Shown: in pieces, positions 27,413-37,872 of the stretch
Layout of the letters: each line of letters begins with the position of its first letter
Position numbering within the stretch: the first letter of the stretch is position 1
DNA from: Aphelocoma coerulescens
Taxonomy: Eukaryota > Chordata > Aves > Passeriformes > Corvidae
Length of the DNA: 64,000 bases
NCBI RefSeq assembly: GCF_041296385.1
Contig: NC_091013.1
Coordinates: 67,301,563 to 67,365,562, forward strand
Direction: 5' to 3'
The notes under the pieces: generated by a model
What the model was told of the DNA's origin: nothing
Databases searched by the model: none
Seen by the model: only the letters and a program-made list of their open reading frames with translations
Translations under genes and position numbers: made by a program

Positions 27413-27456
27413 ACAGAACTGGCCCCACTACTGAGCCCTGGGGAACACTGCTTGTG
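27413..27456 (-). mobile_element. Short CR1 reverse-transcriptase remnant, antisense
   Basis: Directly after the sense CR1 tail the plus strand reads ACTGGCCCCACTACTGAGCC and then CTGGGGAACAC. This is the complement of the CR1 block encoding the GVPQGSVLGPV region. Only about 40 bases are recognisable. It has the same orientation as the antisense CR1 at 25847-26388, so it may be a displaced part of that element or a third copy. Confidence 0.7.
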
Positions 27457-28969
27457 ATTCTGTGATCGTGTAGTCCCTAGTGACTAATAGCATCAGTGTC
27501 ATTCTCATCTTTTAAAGACTAGCTGGAATGTGATGCTCGGAGAGGAATATCACTTACTCCATTTACAAGATTTGTTACATTATCTGAAGGATTTGACAGG
27601 CTTCGACTAGCACAGTTAAGTATTATAACCAAGGCTTTTTTCTTCAATAACAACCTACCCCAATCTGAAGTAAAATCCTAATCAAGCAACTCTTCCAGCT
27701 TCCATCACACACAAATTTCAGGCTTGAAGGGCACTCATGACCCTGAATTTGTCTTGTGGTCACAGATGAGACAACATATTAGGCTGGAACCCATTTGTTT
27801 CACTGTAAATTGAAGAATATCTGAACACAAATAGTGTAACAGGTGGGCTTACTGTTGCCTATGAGCCTTAAGATTTAAACCCAGAAAACCAATCTCTTAC
27901 ACCAAGACAGCCCTTCAGGGTTTGCCAAATGGCTCTTAGAAGCAAAAGTGAGATTCACCTTTGCTCAGAAAAATGTGGGCAAATGGGTGATGTTCATACA
28001 GTGCCTTCAGGCATCCACAGTGCTTAAGGAATAAGCAACTGATTTAAGTAGGAAGATCCAGATCTCCAGACAGTATATACTATTGTTTCTGAAATGGATT
28101 TATTTTAATTTTTTTTAAATGAACTGTCTTATGAGCTGCTTCCTACAGAATCTGGCACAAATGGAGAATTCATGTTAATGTACAATCTGGACTTTTGTAA
28201 ACAATGACAGTAATTCTGTTGTGACGACAAAACTTCACTTGAGACATAAAAGAAGGTTCTGTCTGTGAATAATTGAACTGAAAGAAAAATTGGTATTATA
28301 TCTGGGCAAGTCATAGAAGAGTAGAATTCTATGGAGAGATCTGAGAGGAGACATTGTCAGGTCTCCTGGGAAAGAAATTCTGAGCCCAGAGGACAGAGTG
28401 TGAAAAGGTGTGTTAACACAGATTAAAAAGCAAATATAAAGAGAAAGGAGAGCCAAAGCTCAGGAGGGAGCTGTACAAGCTGAACTTGCCAAGAGTGAGA
28501 AAAGAGACGTCACCTACAGTTGAGATAGTGACCTTTTCTACTCTGCAAAACACAGTTGAGATGTCCAAGTTTGGCAACCACAAGACATTTATGGCAGACC
28601 TCATTTATACATACTGTGGGAGATGTTCCCATAAGGAGGTGGCAGTGGCACTGTGGGCTCCTATGTCTCCTGTCACATCTGGGGATTAGGGTTATCCACC
28701 TCTATGGATTTATTACAGCTATGGTCTTTTACTTTGGTCTCATACGAACCCCTCATGGGTTGCTTTTGACCCAGAAGTCACACTACACCATTGAATCTTT
28801 TAACACTCTCTACCTGTGACATCCTAGAGACAATGGAAAGGTCCCAAAATCATCTCAAGCACAAGAAAGAGGGAAAAAGGCACTGAATGTCTGGAACTAT
28901 TTGGGACATTACTTTTTAAAATTTATACACACACACATATATATGCACATACATATACCCATACATAGT
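27457..28969. other. Unique non-coding sequence
   Basis: No gene recognised. The stretch ends in a CA/TA simple repeat abutting the next CR1. Confidence 0.55.
28926..28967. repeat. CA/TA microsatellite
   Basis: Tandem AC units pass into AT units and then degenerate CATA units. The tract abuts the tail end of the antisense CR1 at 28970. Confidence 0.85.
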
Positions 28970-30165
28970 GGATTTCATAGATTCCTATAATGATTTTCAT
29001 TCAAAGGCACCCCTAGAGATCATCTAGTCCAACTCCCCTGCCAAGGACAGTGACACCTTCCACAAGATCAAGTTGCTCAAAGTCCTTTCCAACCTATCCT
29101 TGAATACTTCCAGTGATGGGACATCCACAACTTTTCTGAGAACCCTGTTCCATTGTTTCATCGCCCTCATGGTGAAAAAGAGTTCTTTGTTATATAGGGT
29201 CTAAATCTACCCACTCTCATTTTAATACCATTGCCCTTCATGCTGTCACTACAGGCCTTGGTGAAGAGTCTTTCTGGAAGTCCCCTTTGTATATGGAAAG
29301 GCCACGTGAGGGTTCCCCAGAGCCTTTTCCAGACTGAAAAAGCTTTCTTCATAGGAGAAGTGTTCTAGCCCTCTGACCATTTTGAGGTCATCCTCTGCAC
29401 CTGCTCCAACAGGTTCGTGTCTTTCCTGTGCTGAGGACTCCAGAGCTGGATGCAGTACTCCAGGTGGGGTCTCACCAGAGCAGAGTAGAGGAGAATTGAA
29501 TTCCTCAGCCTGCTGGCTGTACTTGTTATGACTGGCTTTCTGTGCTACAAATGCACACTGCTGGCTCATGTCCCATTTTACACTCACCAGTATACCCAAA
29601 TTCCTTTCTACAGGGGAGAGCATTCTGTGATTCTACGATTCTCAATTCATTCCCCACCCAGTCTGTACTGGTTTTGGGGATTGTCCTCACCCGGGTGCAG
29701 GACCTTGCACTTATCCTAATTGAACTTCATGATCCTCACATAAGAGCACCCCTCAGGATCCCCCTGGATGGCATCTCTTCTCTCAGGTGTGTCAAGTGCA
29801 CCACTGTATTTATGAAGATGTTAATCAATATTGGAGCCAGTACTTACCCTTGGTCTTTGAGTCATTGACTGAACATCCAGCCAATTCCTTACCCATCTAG
29901 AAGTTTATCCATCAAATCCATATCCCTCAATTTAGAGGTAAGAATGTTGTGGGGACCTTATCAAGGTACTTACAAAAGGCCACAGAGAAGGTATTTGTAG
30001 CTCTTACCTTGTCTACTGATGCAGTCACTTAATCTTAGGAAACCACTAGAATAGTCATGCAGGATTTGCCCTTGGTAGAATCTGGTTGGCTCTGTATAAT
30101 CACCTTCCTGCCTTCTGAATGTTTCGAAACAGCTTCAAAGATGATCTGATCCATGATCTGAAAGG
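28970..30165 (-). mobile_element. CR1 retrotransposon, antisense, about 1.2 kb
   Basis: From left to right the plus strand reads a CR1 backwards: a tail-like TTCATAGATTCCTATAATG, the 3'-UTR complement (GATCATCTAGTCCAACTCCC), then ORF2 complements. The ORF2 part includes GGTGGGGTCTCACCAG, GGGTGCAGGACCTTGCACTT, TCCATCAAATCCATATCCCT and GATTTGCCCTTGGTAGAATC. On the minus strand, frames carry degraded ORF2 residues such as SPVERNLGILVSVKWDMSQQC. Many stops and indels mark it as old. The part of the reverse transcriptase around the catalytic FADD appears deleted. Similarity fades after about 30165 (CTGATCCATGATCT). A 16-base insert of CR1 tail units interrupts it at 29622-29637. Confidence 0.9.
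29622..29637 (+). mobile_element. Two CR1 tail units inserted inside the antisense CR1
   Basis: The 16 bases ATTCTGTGATTCTACG are two consecutive 8-base CR1 tail units in plus orientation. They interrupt the otherwise continuous antisense CR1 sequence. They look like a CR1 insertion truncated down to its tail, or a templated patch at a break. Confidence 0.6.
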
Positions 30166-32782
30166 AAAGGTGGTGCAGGGGATGAGCCTCCTACTGAAAA
30201 AATTACCTGCCTGATCATGGTGTCTCCTCTATCAGATAAGTATTTGCTTCCTGAAATTTTACCCTACTCCCTGTAATAGGAGACTATATCACAGTTTTGA
30301 ATCTCTTGTGGCTTAAAGGTAACAGTTGGAATCAGATTTGAATTGTGTCTTGACATTTCAGATTATTGTGTCATTGAATAATTATCTGCCCAGAAAAATA
30401 GTGAATAAATGTTTTGTGTTAATTGGACATTGGAGGTGTGACAGTAGAGAAGAGGCTGGAAAAGCAAGAGCATTTCAGATGTTGATATTTGTGTAGTAAC
30501 CCAGGGATTTGCTTTCTTTCTGAATGGTGGGGACATACCGACTAATTTTTCTTTTTGAAAGACTTCATTCTTTGCACTTTATGCTAAAATACTCCAAAGG
30601 TGCAAAAGCAGGTAAAGTTTGAACAGAATGTCAGCAGATGTTTACATGAGAGACCAGAAATTATGGAGCAAGCTTGAGTGCTATATTCATTTCAAAAGTA
30701 TGATACACTTGACTCTATCTCTCAGTCTTTTGAAGAGAATTAGGTCAAGAAGAAAATGTATTTCTCAAGAACCTACTTAGGAAAGCCTTTTACTCAACAA
30801 CAATGACAACATAGACACTACATTTATTTTAACAGACAGCATATGTTGCAATGCTGAGCTTCTCAACACCTTGATGATAAGATGGCCAAAAGAAAAAACA
30901 CCCGGAGAAGCAGAACAGTGATATGTGGTAATCATGGTTCACATGGTCTGCATGATGCTCCAGACAGTTTGGGGGCTCAGGGATATGAAACTTGGAGTAG
31001 GATAAGGCATCAAGAGAAAATAAGCACATGGAGGAGACCAGGGAAACCTGAGTTAGGCCTGAGACAGCACACACTGGTGTATGACTCCCAGGGTCACAAC
31101 ACAGCATCCGTCCCCACATTGATACAACAGAGGCCCCTCCCATATGTTTGTCCCTTTTACCACTTTTCCCCTTAATAAAATGAAAACCAAAGCCTGTCAC
31201 AAACTAAACCAAGCAGCACTGCAAAGTTTTTGTTCCTCGGTGTAAATGCTGTCTCTTGTATTGTAAGGGCTGCCTCTCCATCCTTTCATTTCAACCTTGA
31301 GACACATTTTGTCAGAGCAGAGCCTGTTATGTTACAAGCAAAACAGAGTAGGTACAATCACTTTGGTTTTCACCAATGCAAATCACTGTTTCTGCTAGCT
31401 AGAATAGCTCCAGCTAATTTGAAAGCAAGAGCTAATTTTCAGCAAAAAAGTGTGAAATCTGCAGGCATCTGATAAAACTAGAACAGATTTCCAAAACCAC
31501 TGAAAATAACCTTACCATGAATGTTGTAAGAAGCCTGGGAATGAAGTTCGGGCAGGGCTTGGGCTCAGTTCAGGACTTGCTGGGGAACAGCTGGGGCTGA
31601 ACCTGTAGGCAGTTCACCCCTGCACTGCATCGTGCCTAGGGATGCAGTCCTCCTGGCCACTGTGCACTCACTCCAGGGGGGTGGCCAACACCACATCTGC
31701 CTTTTCCAGCCCATGAACGCAGTGCAGGACACATCAGAGAAATGGCACAGACAGATATTGACAGTTACAAGTGTAATTCTTGTTCTCATTTAGTGTATAT
31801 TGATGTCTCATCTAAATAACATCTAAGACAAAATAAAATATATATTTTTAAAAGGACTATATCCATCTGTCTTCAGACTACTCCTGTCTGTATTGCCATG
31901 GAGCTGGAGCTGGGCTGTGGTTTCTCTTTGTTGTCAGTCCCAAGCTGGCACAATGGTCTCTAACCTGAGTCATTAATATCAATTACTGTAAGGGCAGCTG
32001 CCTTGTTCTCCTTGTCAGAACTTCAGTATGGAGGGTAATAGATGGCTTCAGACTGGCTTCCTGCCAAGAGGGCTCCGTTATTTTCATCTGTGATACACAA
32101 GAAAGAAAATAATGGGGTTAAATGAATTTGATTAGACCAAGCACAGCCTAGCATAATATTTAGGCTCTAATTTTGGTCTTCTATAGTATGATCTTACATC
32201 CCTGAAATTGGCTTTAACCATGGGTTTAAGGCTTATTTAGAAAATCAGTTACTCCTTTTAAGCTTTGTAATCTCCACCTAGACTCTCTCAGTGCTGGGCA
32301 TGTTGAGTTTTTTTATATTATATATATTTTATACATTTTTAAAGAAAAAACTGAGATCTGCTATTTCCAGACTGACATTTTCACAGCTTAGCAAATCAGT
32401 GAGTATTTAATACAGAAATTCTTCCTCCTAAAAGATATCACGTGCTTTTTTTTTCCCCTTCTCATCTACATCTGTAGCATCTTCTGCCAGTTCTGCATTT
32501 GTCCCAGTCACGTAAGGCCCACACACTAGCATAGCAAAATGCTATAAAAGAATCAAATAAAGAAGAGTGGAAAATGTCTTACACAGCTCTTCATCATGTA
32601 CAAGAGACCCACAGTGTTCACCAAGGAAGAAAAATTTTGCTGAGAGAAAAGGAGAAAAAATTTGACAGCTTAATATATGTACTAGTAAAGTCAATGGAAA
32701 AAAATCCAAATTACTTTAATCAGTGCTGAGGCGGGTTCCTGTCTTTTATTACTGAGATTTTAGGTTCTAAGACCTATTTAGA
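30166..32782. other. Unique non-coding sequence
   Basis: About 2.6 kb without a recognised gene or transposon. A GC-richer patch at about 31550-31740 has no identifiable features. The 97-124 codon frames near 30829-31200 lie on opposite strands of the same DNA and match nothing I know. Confidence 0.55.
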
Positions 32783-34922
32783 AGCCTGGCTGACAGAGTC
32801 CCTTGGGAGACAATCCTGAAGGGCAAAGGAGTCCAGGAAGGTTGCACATTCTTCAGGAATGAAATCTTAAAGGTGCAGAAGCAGGCTGTCCCCATGTGCT
32901 GGAAGATGAGCTGGTGGGGAAGAAGACCAGCCTGGCTGAACAGAGAGCTTTGGCTGGAACTTGGGGAACAAAAGAGTTTATCACCTTTGGAAGGAAACTC
33001 AGGAGGACTACAAGGATGACATGAAGCTCTGCAGGGAGAAAAGTAGAAGGGTCAAAGCCCAAATTGAACTTAATCTGGCCACTGCTGTAAAAGACAACAA
33101 AAATGTTTGTATAAACACATCAGCCACAAAAGGAGTTCTAAGAACAATCTCCATCCTTTATTGAATGTGGGAGGAAACAGAGTGACAAAGGATGAGGAAA
33201 AGGCTGAGGTATTTAATGTCTTCTTTGCATCAATCTTTAATAGTAAGACCAGTTGTTCTTCAGGTACTCAGCCCTGTGAGCTGAAAGACAGGGATGGGGA
33301 GCAGAATGAAGCCCCCACAATCCAGGAGGAAATGGTCAGTAATCTGCTATGCCACTGAGACCCACACAAGTCTTTGGGGCCAGATAGGATCCACCTAAGG
33401 GATCCACCTGAGGGTACTGAGGGAGCTGGCAAAAGTGCACACCGAGCTACTTTCCATCATTTATTTATCAGCAGCCCTGATGGGGAGATGTCCCTGTTGA
33501 TGGGAGGCTAGGAAATATAATGTCCACCTACAAGAAAGGCTGAAAGAAGGATTTGGGGAATTACAGGCCTGACAATCTGACCTCAGTACTAGACAAAGTC
33601 ATGGAGCAGACTGTCTTGTGTGCCAGCATATGGCATATACAGGACAAGTGGGGAACGAGGCCCAGCCACCATGGGCTTATGAAAGGCAGGTCCTGCTTGA
33701 CCAAAGTGATTTCCTTCTATGAAAGGGTGATCCACTTAAAGGATGAGGGAATGGCCATAGATTGTCTTCCTGGGCTTTAGTAATGCCTTTGATACCATTT
33801 CCCACAGCATTCTCCTGGAGAAACTGGCTGCTCCTGGCTTGGACAGGTGCACTCTTCACTGGGTAAAAGCCCATCTGGACAGCCGGGCCCAGAGAATTGC
33901 GGTGAATGGAGTTACATCCAGCTGGCAGCTGGTCACCAGTGCTGTCCCCAGGGCACAGTACCCCAGCCAGTTCTGTTTAAGATCTTTACCAACAATCTGG
34001 ACAAGTGGATTGAGCACATCCTCAGCCAATTTGCAGCTGGGCAGGAGTGTTGATCAGCAGATCAGCCTTGACCTGTTTCTCTACAGATCTGCTGTTCTCT
34101 ACAGATGCCTCTGTAGGGAAGGTTCTACAGAGGGATCTGGACAGGCTGTATTAATGAGCCAGGGCCAGTTGTATGAGGTTCAACAAGGCAAAATGACAGT
34201 TTCTGCACTTGGGTCACAGCAATCCTGTGCAACACTACAGCCAGTAAGTATCTGGAAAGCTGCTCAGCAGAAAAAGACCTGGGATTGCTGGTTGATGACA
34301 GCTGAACATGAGCCAGAGTGTGCCCAGGTGGCCAAAAAGGCCAATGGCATCCTGGCCTGTATCAGCAATAGTGTAGCCATCAGGACCAGGGCAGTGATTT
34401 TTTCCCTGTACTCAGCGCTGAACTCAAATCCTGGGTTCAGTTTTGTGCCCTTCACTACAGGAAGGACATTGAGGGGCTGGAGTGTGTCCAGAGAAGGGAA
34501 ATGGAGCTGGGAAAGAGTCTGGAGCACAAGTCTGACGAGAAGCAGCTGAGAGAGCTGGGAGTGTTTAGCCTGGAAAAAAGGCTCAGTAAGGATCTTACTG
34601 CTCTCTACAAACGCCTGAAAGGAGGGTATAGTGGCATGTGGAGTCAGTCTCATCTCCCAGGTAATTTGTGATAGGACTGGAAGAAATGGCCTCAAGTTGC
34701 ACCAGGGGAGGTTTAGAAGGGATGTTAAGAATTTTTTCTTCACCTAAAGTGTTGTCAGGCATTGGAACACGCTGCCCAGGGAAGCAGCAGAGTCACCCTC
34801 CCTGGAGGAATTTAAAAGACGTTGAGTATGTGGCACTTGGAGACATGGTTTCATGGTGGATTTCATGGTGTTTGGACAATGGTTGGACTGGATAACCAAC
34901 CTAAATGATCCTTTGATTCTGT
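32783..34922 (+). mobile_element. CR1 retrotransposon, longest copy (about 2.1 kb), sense
   Basis: It begins inside ORF2, between the endonuclease and the reverse transcriptase (CTGGCTGACAGAGTCCCTTG). It continues through the linker (frame from 32961: KETQEDYKDDMKLCREKSRR; frame from 33107: AEVFNVFFASIFNSK). The start of the reverse transcriptase lies at 33553 (GNYRPDNLTSVLDKVMEQ). Motif A is recognisable as AFDTISH at about 33785-33805, with its catalytic Asp codon at 33791. The second catalytic block is lost, because LSQFA near 34020 is followed by a deletion. Frameshifts break ORF2 into at least five frames. A short duplication (GGATCCACCT twice) lies at 33388-33412. The 3' end is degraded, ending near GATCCTTTGATTCTGT. 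Promoter, ORF1 and endonuclease are absent. Confidence 0.95.
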
Positions 34923-35624
34923 CCTTGCTTGGTGTAAGTTCACATAATTCCATCTGTCTACTCTTCTGAATGTGTAGCCCACGTGAAATGCTAGCTTCAT
35001 TTCAACATTGGATTAACTGATTAAAGAAGAAATTCACTATATGAAATGCTCAAAGACAACACAAGGTTGAATCTGGCTCTGTTGCAGATGTAGAAACTCC
35101 GCAGCAGCATTGTAAAAGAGCTATTCATGTTTGAATGTCCTGGCAGAGGAAGAGAGGTTGTGGCATAGAAAATAAAAACTATTTTGAGCTTTTACAGAAC
35201 CCCAATGAGGCCAGCTTGGGGAAGTTTACATTTTCAGTTATAAATATTCCTATTTCTCAATTCACATAATTACTATAGCAATATATATATAGTTCTACAG
35301 TGACTGACATAGCTTCTTTGGCTTAATTAAATTGCTATTGTATACTACTGTTGGAAATCTTTGAGGGTAAAATTTTGGATAACAAGGATTTTTTGTGCCA
35401 TTGGATTTGAAGAAGGCTGTATGGACTGCCTTACTGGAAAAACCAACATCAAAGATGCTGAGGTACAACAGTGATTGGGCCTAGATCAATACACTGCTAA
35501 ATTAAGAAATGAATTAGGAAAACCACTGGGAAGATCTGCTCCATGGAGAATGGCCCCACAGGACCTTGTTCCTGTGGTCAACCATACGAAGCCAGGCTGG
35601 TCTACTTAATGACAGCTCTCCAGG

Positions 35625-35680
35625 TTTGTTGGGTTTTTTGTTGTTATTGGTTGTTGTTAGTTGGTTGTTTTGGTTTCTTG
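35625..35680. repeat. GTT/GGTT-rich low-complexity stretch
   Basis: The plus strand is almost entirely G and T, with imperfect TTG, TTGT and GGTT units. It is degenerate simple sequence. Confidence 0.75.
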
Positions 35681-37365
35681 TAAAGAAGCAAAGATGTTCA
35701 AGGGAAATTATTTATTAATTCAGTAAAACAGCGATACTGACAGACATGCTTGGCCTATTATCTCAAACAAGCCACTACTCATGACAGCCAAAGAAACCAT
35801 ATTTACAGTTTTCTGGAGGTTTCACCTCCCAGCTATGCATTTCTTGTATCAAGGACTATTTTTTATTATGTGTGTAGAGTCAGTCTACCACAATGAACTT
35901 AATCAAAACCTTATCAAAAGTTTTAGGGCAAGCAGAAATAAGTGAGTGCACTTTTCTACCTATTAGGACCCCTAGGACTGTCGATTCACAGCAACACTGA
36001 ACTGGTTCAACTGGTCACATATCACTGACTATACAAAGAGGGAAAAAAAAGTGAGGAGAGCTTTTCCCTACCACTGAGAAAATTGAGAGGTCTGACATGA
36101 ATCTAAAGTTTCCTGACATCTTCCTTCCTGCTATCCAGACTGCCAGTGGAATAACAAATACTTTTCTACATTAAATTAGGGTAGTAGGTTTTTTATATCT
36201 TCCAGCGGGTGCTGTGGATGGATTTGTAACCACCTCAAGTAGCTGAAGGACATTTAAGAGCAGATGTTTAGACATAAATTTCTCTGTAATGTAAGACCTC
36301 GCCCAGCTGTAAAACCTATTCGTGCTGAAAAAAACCACTGTGAGGTATCTGAGGATCTTCTGGAATTATGGTTACTATAAATTCAGAGTAGGAAAGCTCC
36401 TTGGCTGGGTTTGAATAAGGAGAACGGCACTTGGTCTTCTTAGACGTAATGGAATTTGTAATCAGAGACATTCTGCCATCACCATTTCATCCTGCAAATG
36501 TAGAGGCACTTGTATAAAAACAAGTATAAAAATAGTGGAGCTGAAGGACATAAGGCAGCAAGATGATTTGTGGCTGTCCCTATAGCTTCCTGTTCATGTA
36601 GCATGAAGGAAGATAAAATGTCAAAACAGAACCAAGAAAAGAAAAAGTCACGAGAAGGGCCATCCTTTCTGTCTCGAGAGCAGATTTACCCTCCCAACAG
36701 CAGAGACCAGCCCTGGGCTCTCTGTGTATTTTGTGGAGAAGCTTGAGGCAAAAAAATCCCATGAAGCTGCAAACGTGGCAAAGCCTCCTGGAAAGTAAAC
36801 ACCACACAGATAAAAACAGGTCCATTGAGTATTTCAAGAGGAAGAAAAATATCAGTTATCTGAAGGAAAGCAATTTATTTCTGCTTCTGAAAACAAAATG
36901 AGGGTTTCTCACTAAGCAGCTCAGCAAGCTGCAAAACATCAGCAGCTTCAAAGAATAAGGGGCTGTTGCTGGTTTGCTGTGCTCAATAGGAGTGGTTGGT
37001 CTGCTCCAAGGAACGGGAAGGTTTGGGGAAGAGCCCACCAACCTCATCAAACCCATGTCATTTCTAACTCCCTTCTTATATCTCCTGGGTTCTGTGAAGC
37101 CACAGCAGCAGAAAGAGAGGGCTGCTGGGGAGTGCCTGTGTCTTTTGGATTAGTCAGCCTGTTTGAGCAGGTGACAGCCACATTAACCTTTGTAGTCCCT
37201 GCAGAGACATGCTGACCTCTGCCAGTTGCCTGTGGCACCAAGCTGCTCTTGTCAGCTCTTACCCTCTTTGCTGCGTGTTGGAGGGTCCCTGCTGGGGACT
37301 TCCCCCTGTCCCTGGTGCAATGCAGACATCGAATTACAGGTGCCACCAGTTTCCCCTGCAGAGAG

Positions 37366-37409
37366 AGAGAAATGGAAACACACAGGGAGAGAAATGGAAG
37401 CACACAGGC
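37366..37409. repeat. Two-copy 22-base tandem duplication
   Basis: The word GAGAGAAATGGAAACACACA is followed at once by a copy differing at one base (GAAGCACACA). It is a recent slippage-type duplication. Confidence 0.85.
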
Positions 37410-37646
37410 CCCAGGACCTAATCCCATGAGGATTTCCTTGTGATAAGAGCTTACAGCAATAGATCGCTGGTGGCAGGTGTGGTAAAGGCCTGGGGGGAGT
37501 TGGGAAATGCAGCTCCAAGGGAGGGTGAGGTTGCTGGGGAGTTGTCTGTCTCACTGAGGTGAGAGGGAGCAGAGGAGAAGAATAGCTGGTGCTGCAGAGC
37601 TGACTGCTCTCCTTACTCGGGAAGATGCTCCAAGTGGTGTTCCCAC

Positions 37647-37872
37647 ACAGAATAATAGAATGGTTTGGGCTGAAAGGCACCTCTAAAGGTCATCTAGTCC
37701 AACTCCCCTGCAATGAGCAGAGACATCTTCAACCAGATAAGGTTAATGTTTCCACCCACATGGATTTGTGCAACCTGGGCTAGTGGAGGGTTTCCCTGCC
37801 CATGGCAGGTGGGTTGAATCTAAATGATCTTTAAAGATCCCTTCCAACCCAAACCATCCTATGATTTTATGT
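37647..37872. mobile_element. Inverted pair of CR1 3' ends forming a hairpin
   Basis: The left arm (37651-37744) reads a CR1 3' end backwards (TAGAATGGTTTGGGCTG, then TCATCTAGTCCAACTCCCCT). The right arm (37772-37867) reads a CR1 3' end forwards (AACCTGGGCTAGTGG, TGATCTTTAAAGATCCCTTC, CCAAACCATCCTATG). A 27-base spacer separates them. Aligned by eye, the arms are complementary at roughly three quarters of positions over about 95 bases. Each arm carries the tail-proximal 3' UTR of a CR1, so two insertion or rearrangement events are implied rather than one twin-primed insertion. A transcript crossing it would fold into a long imperfect hairpin. Confidence 0.85.

Larger units (their letters stand above)
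34923..37646. other. Unique non-coding sequence
   Basis: About 2.7 kb with no recognised gene. It contains a T/G-rich stretch at 35625-35680 and a 22-base tandem duplication at 37366-37409 lies just inside the following unique block boundary region. Confidence 0.5.

Noticed and set aside
28926..28967. CA/TA run as part of a structured array such as CRISPR
   Set aside because: It is a simple dinucleotide microsatellite without spacers; no CRISPR-like array exists in the window.
33839..34549. 236-codon frame, the longest in the window, as a host gene
   Set aside because: It lies wholly inside the sense CR1 and encodes degraded reverse-transcriptase sequence.
37366..37409. 22-base duplication as a functional tandem site
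   Set aside because: Only two copies, in simple purine-rich sequence; slippage is a sufficient explanation.
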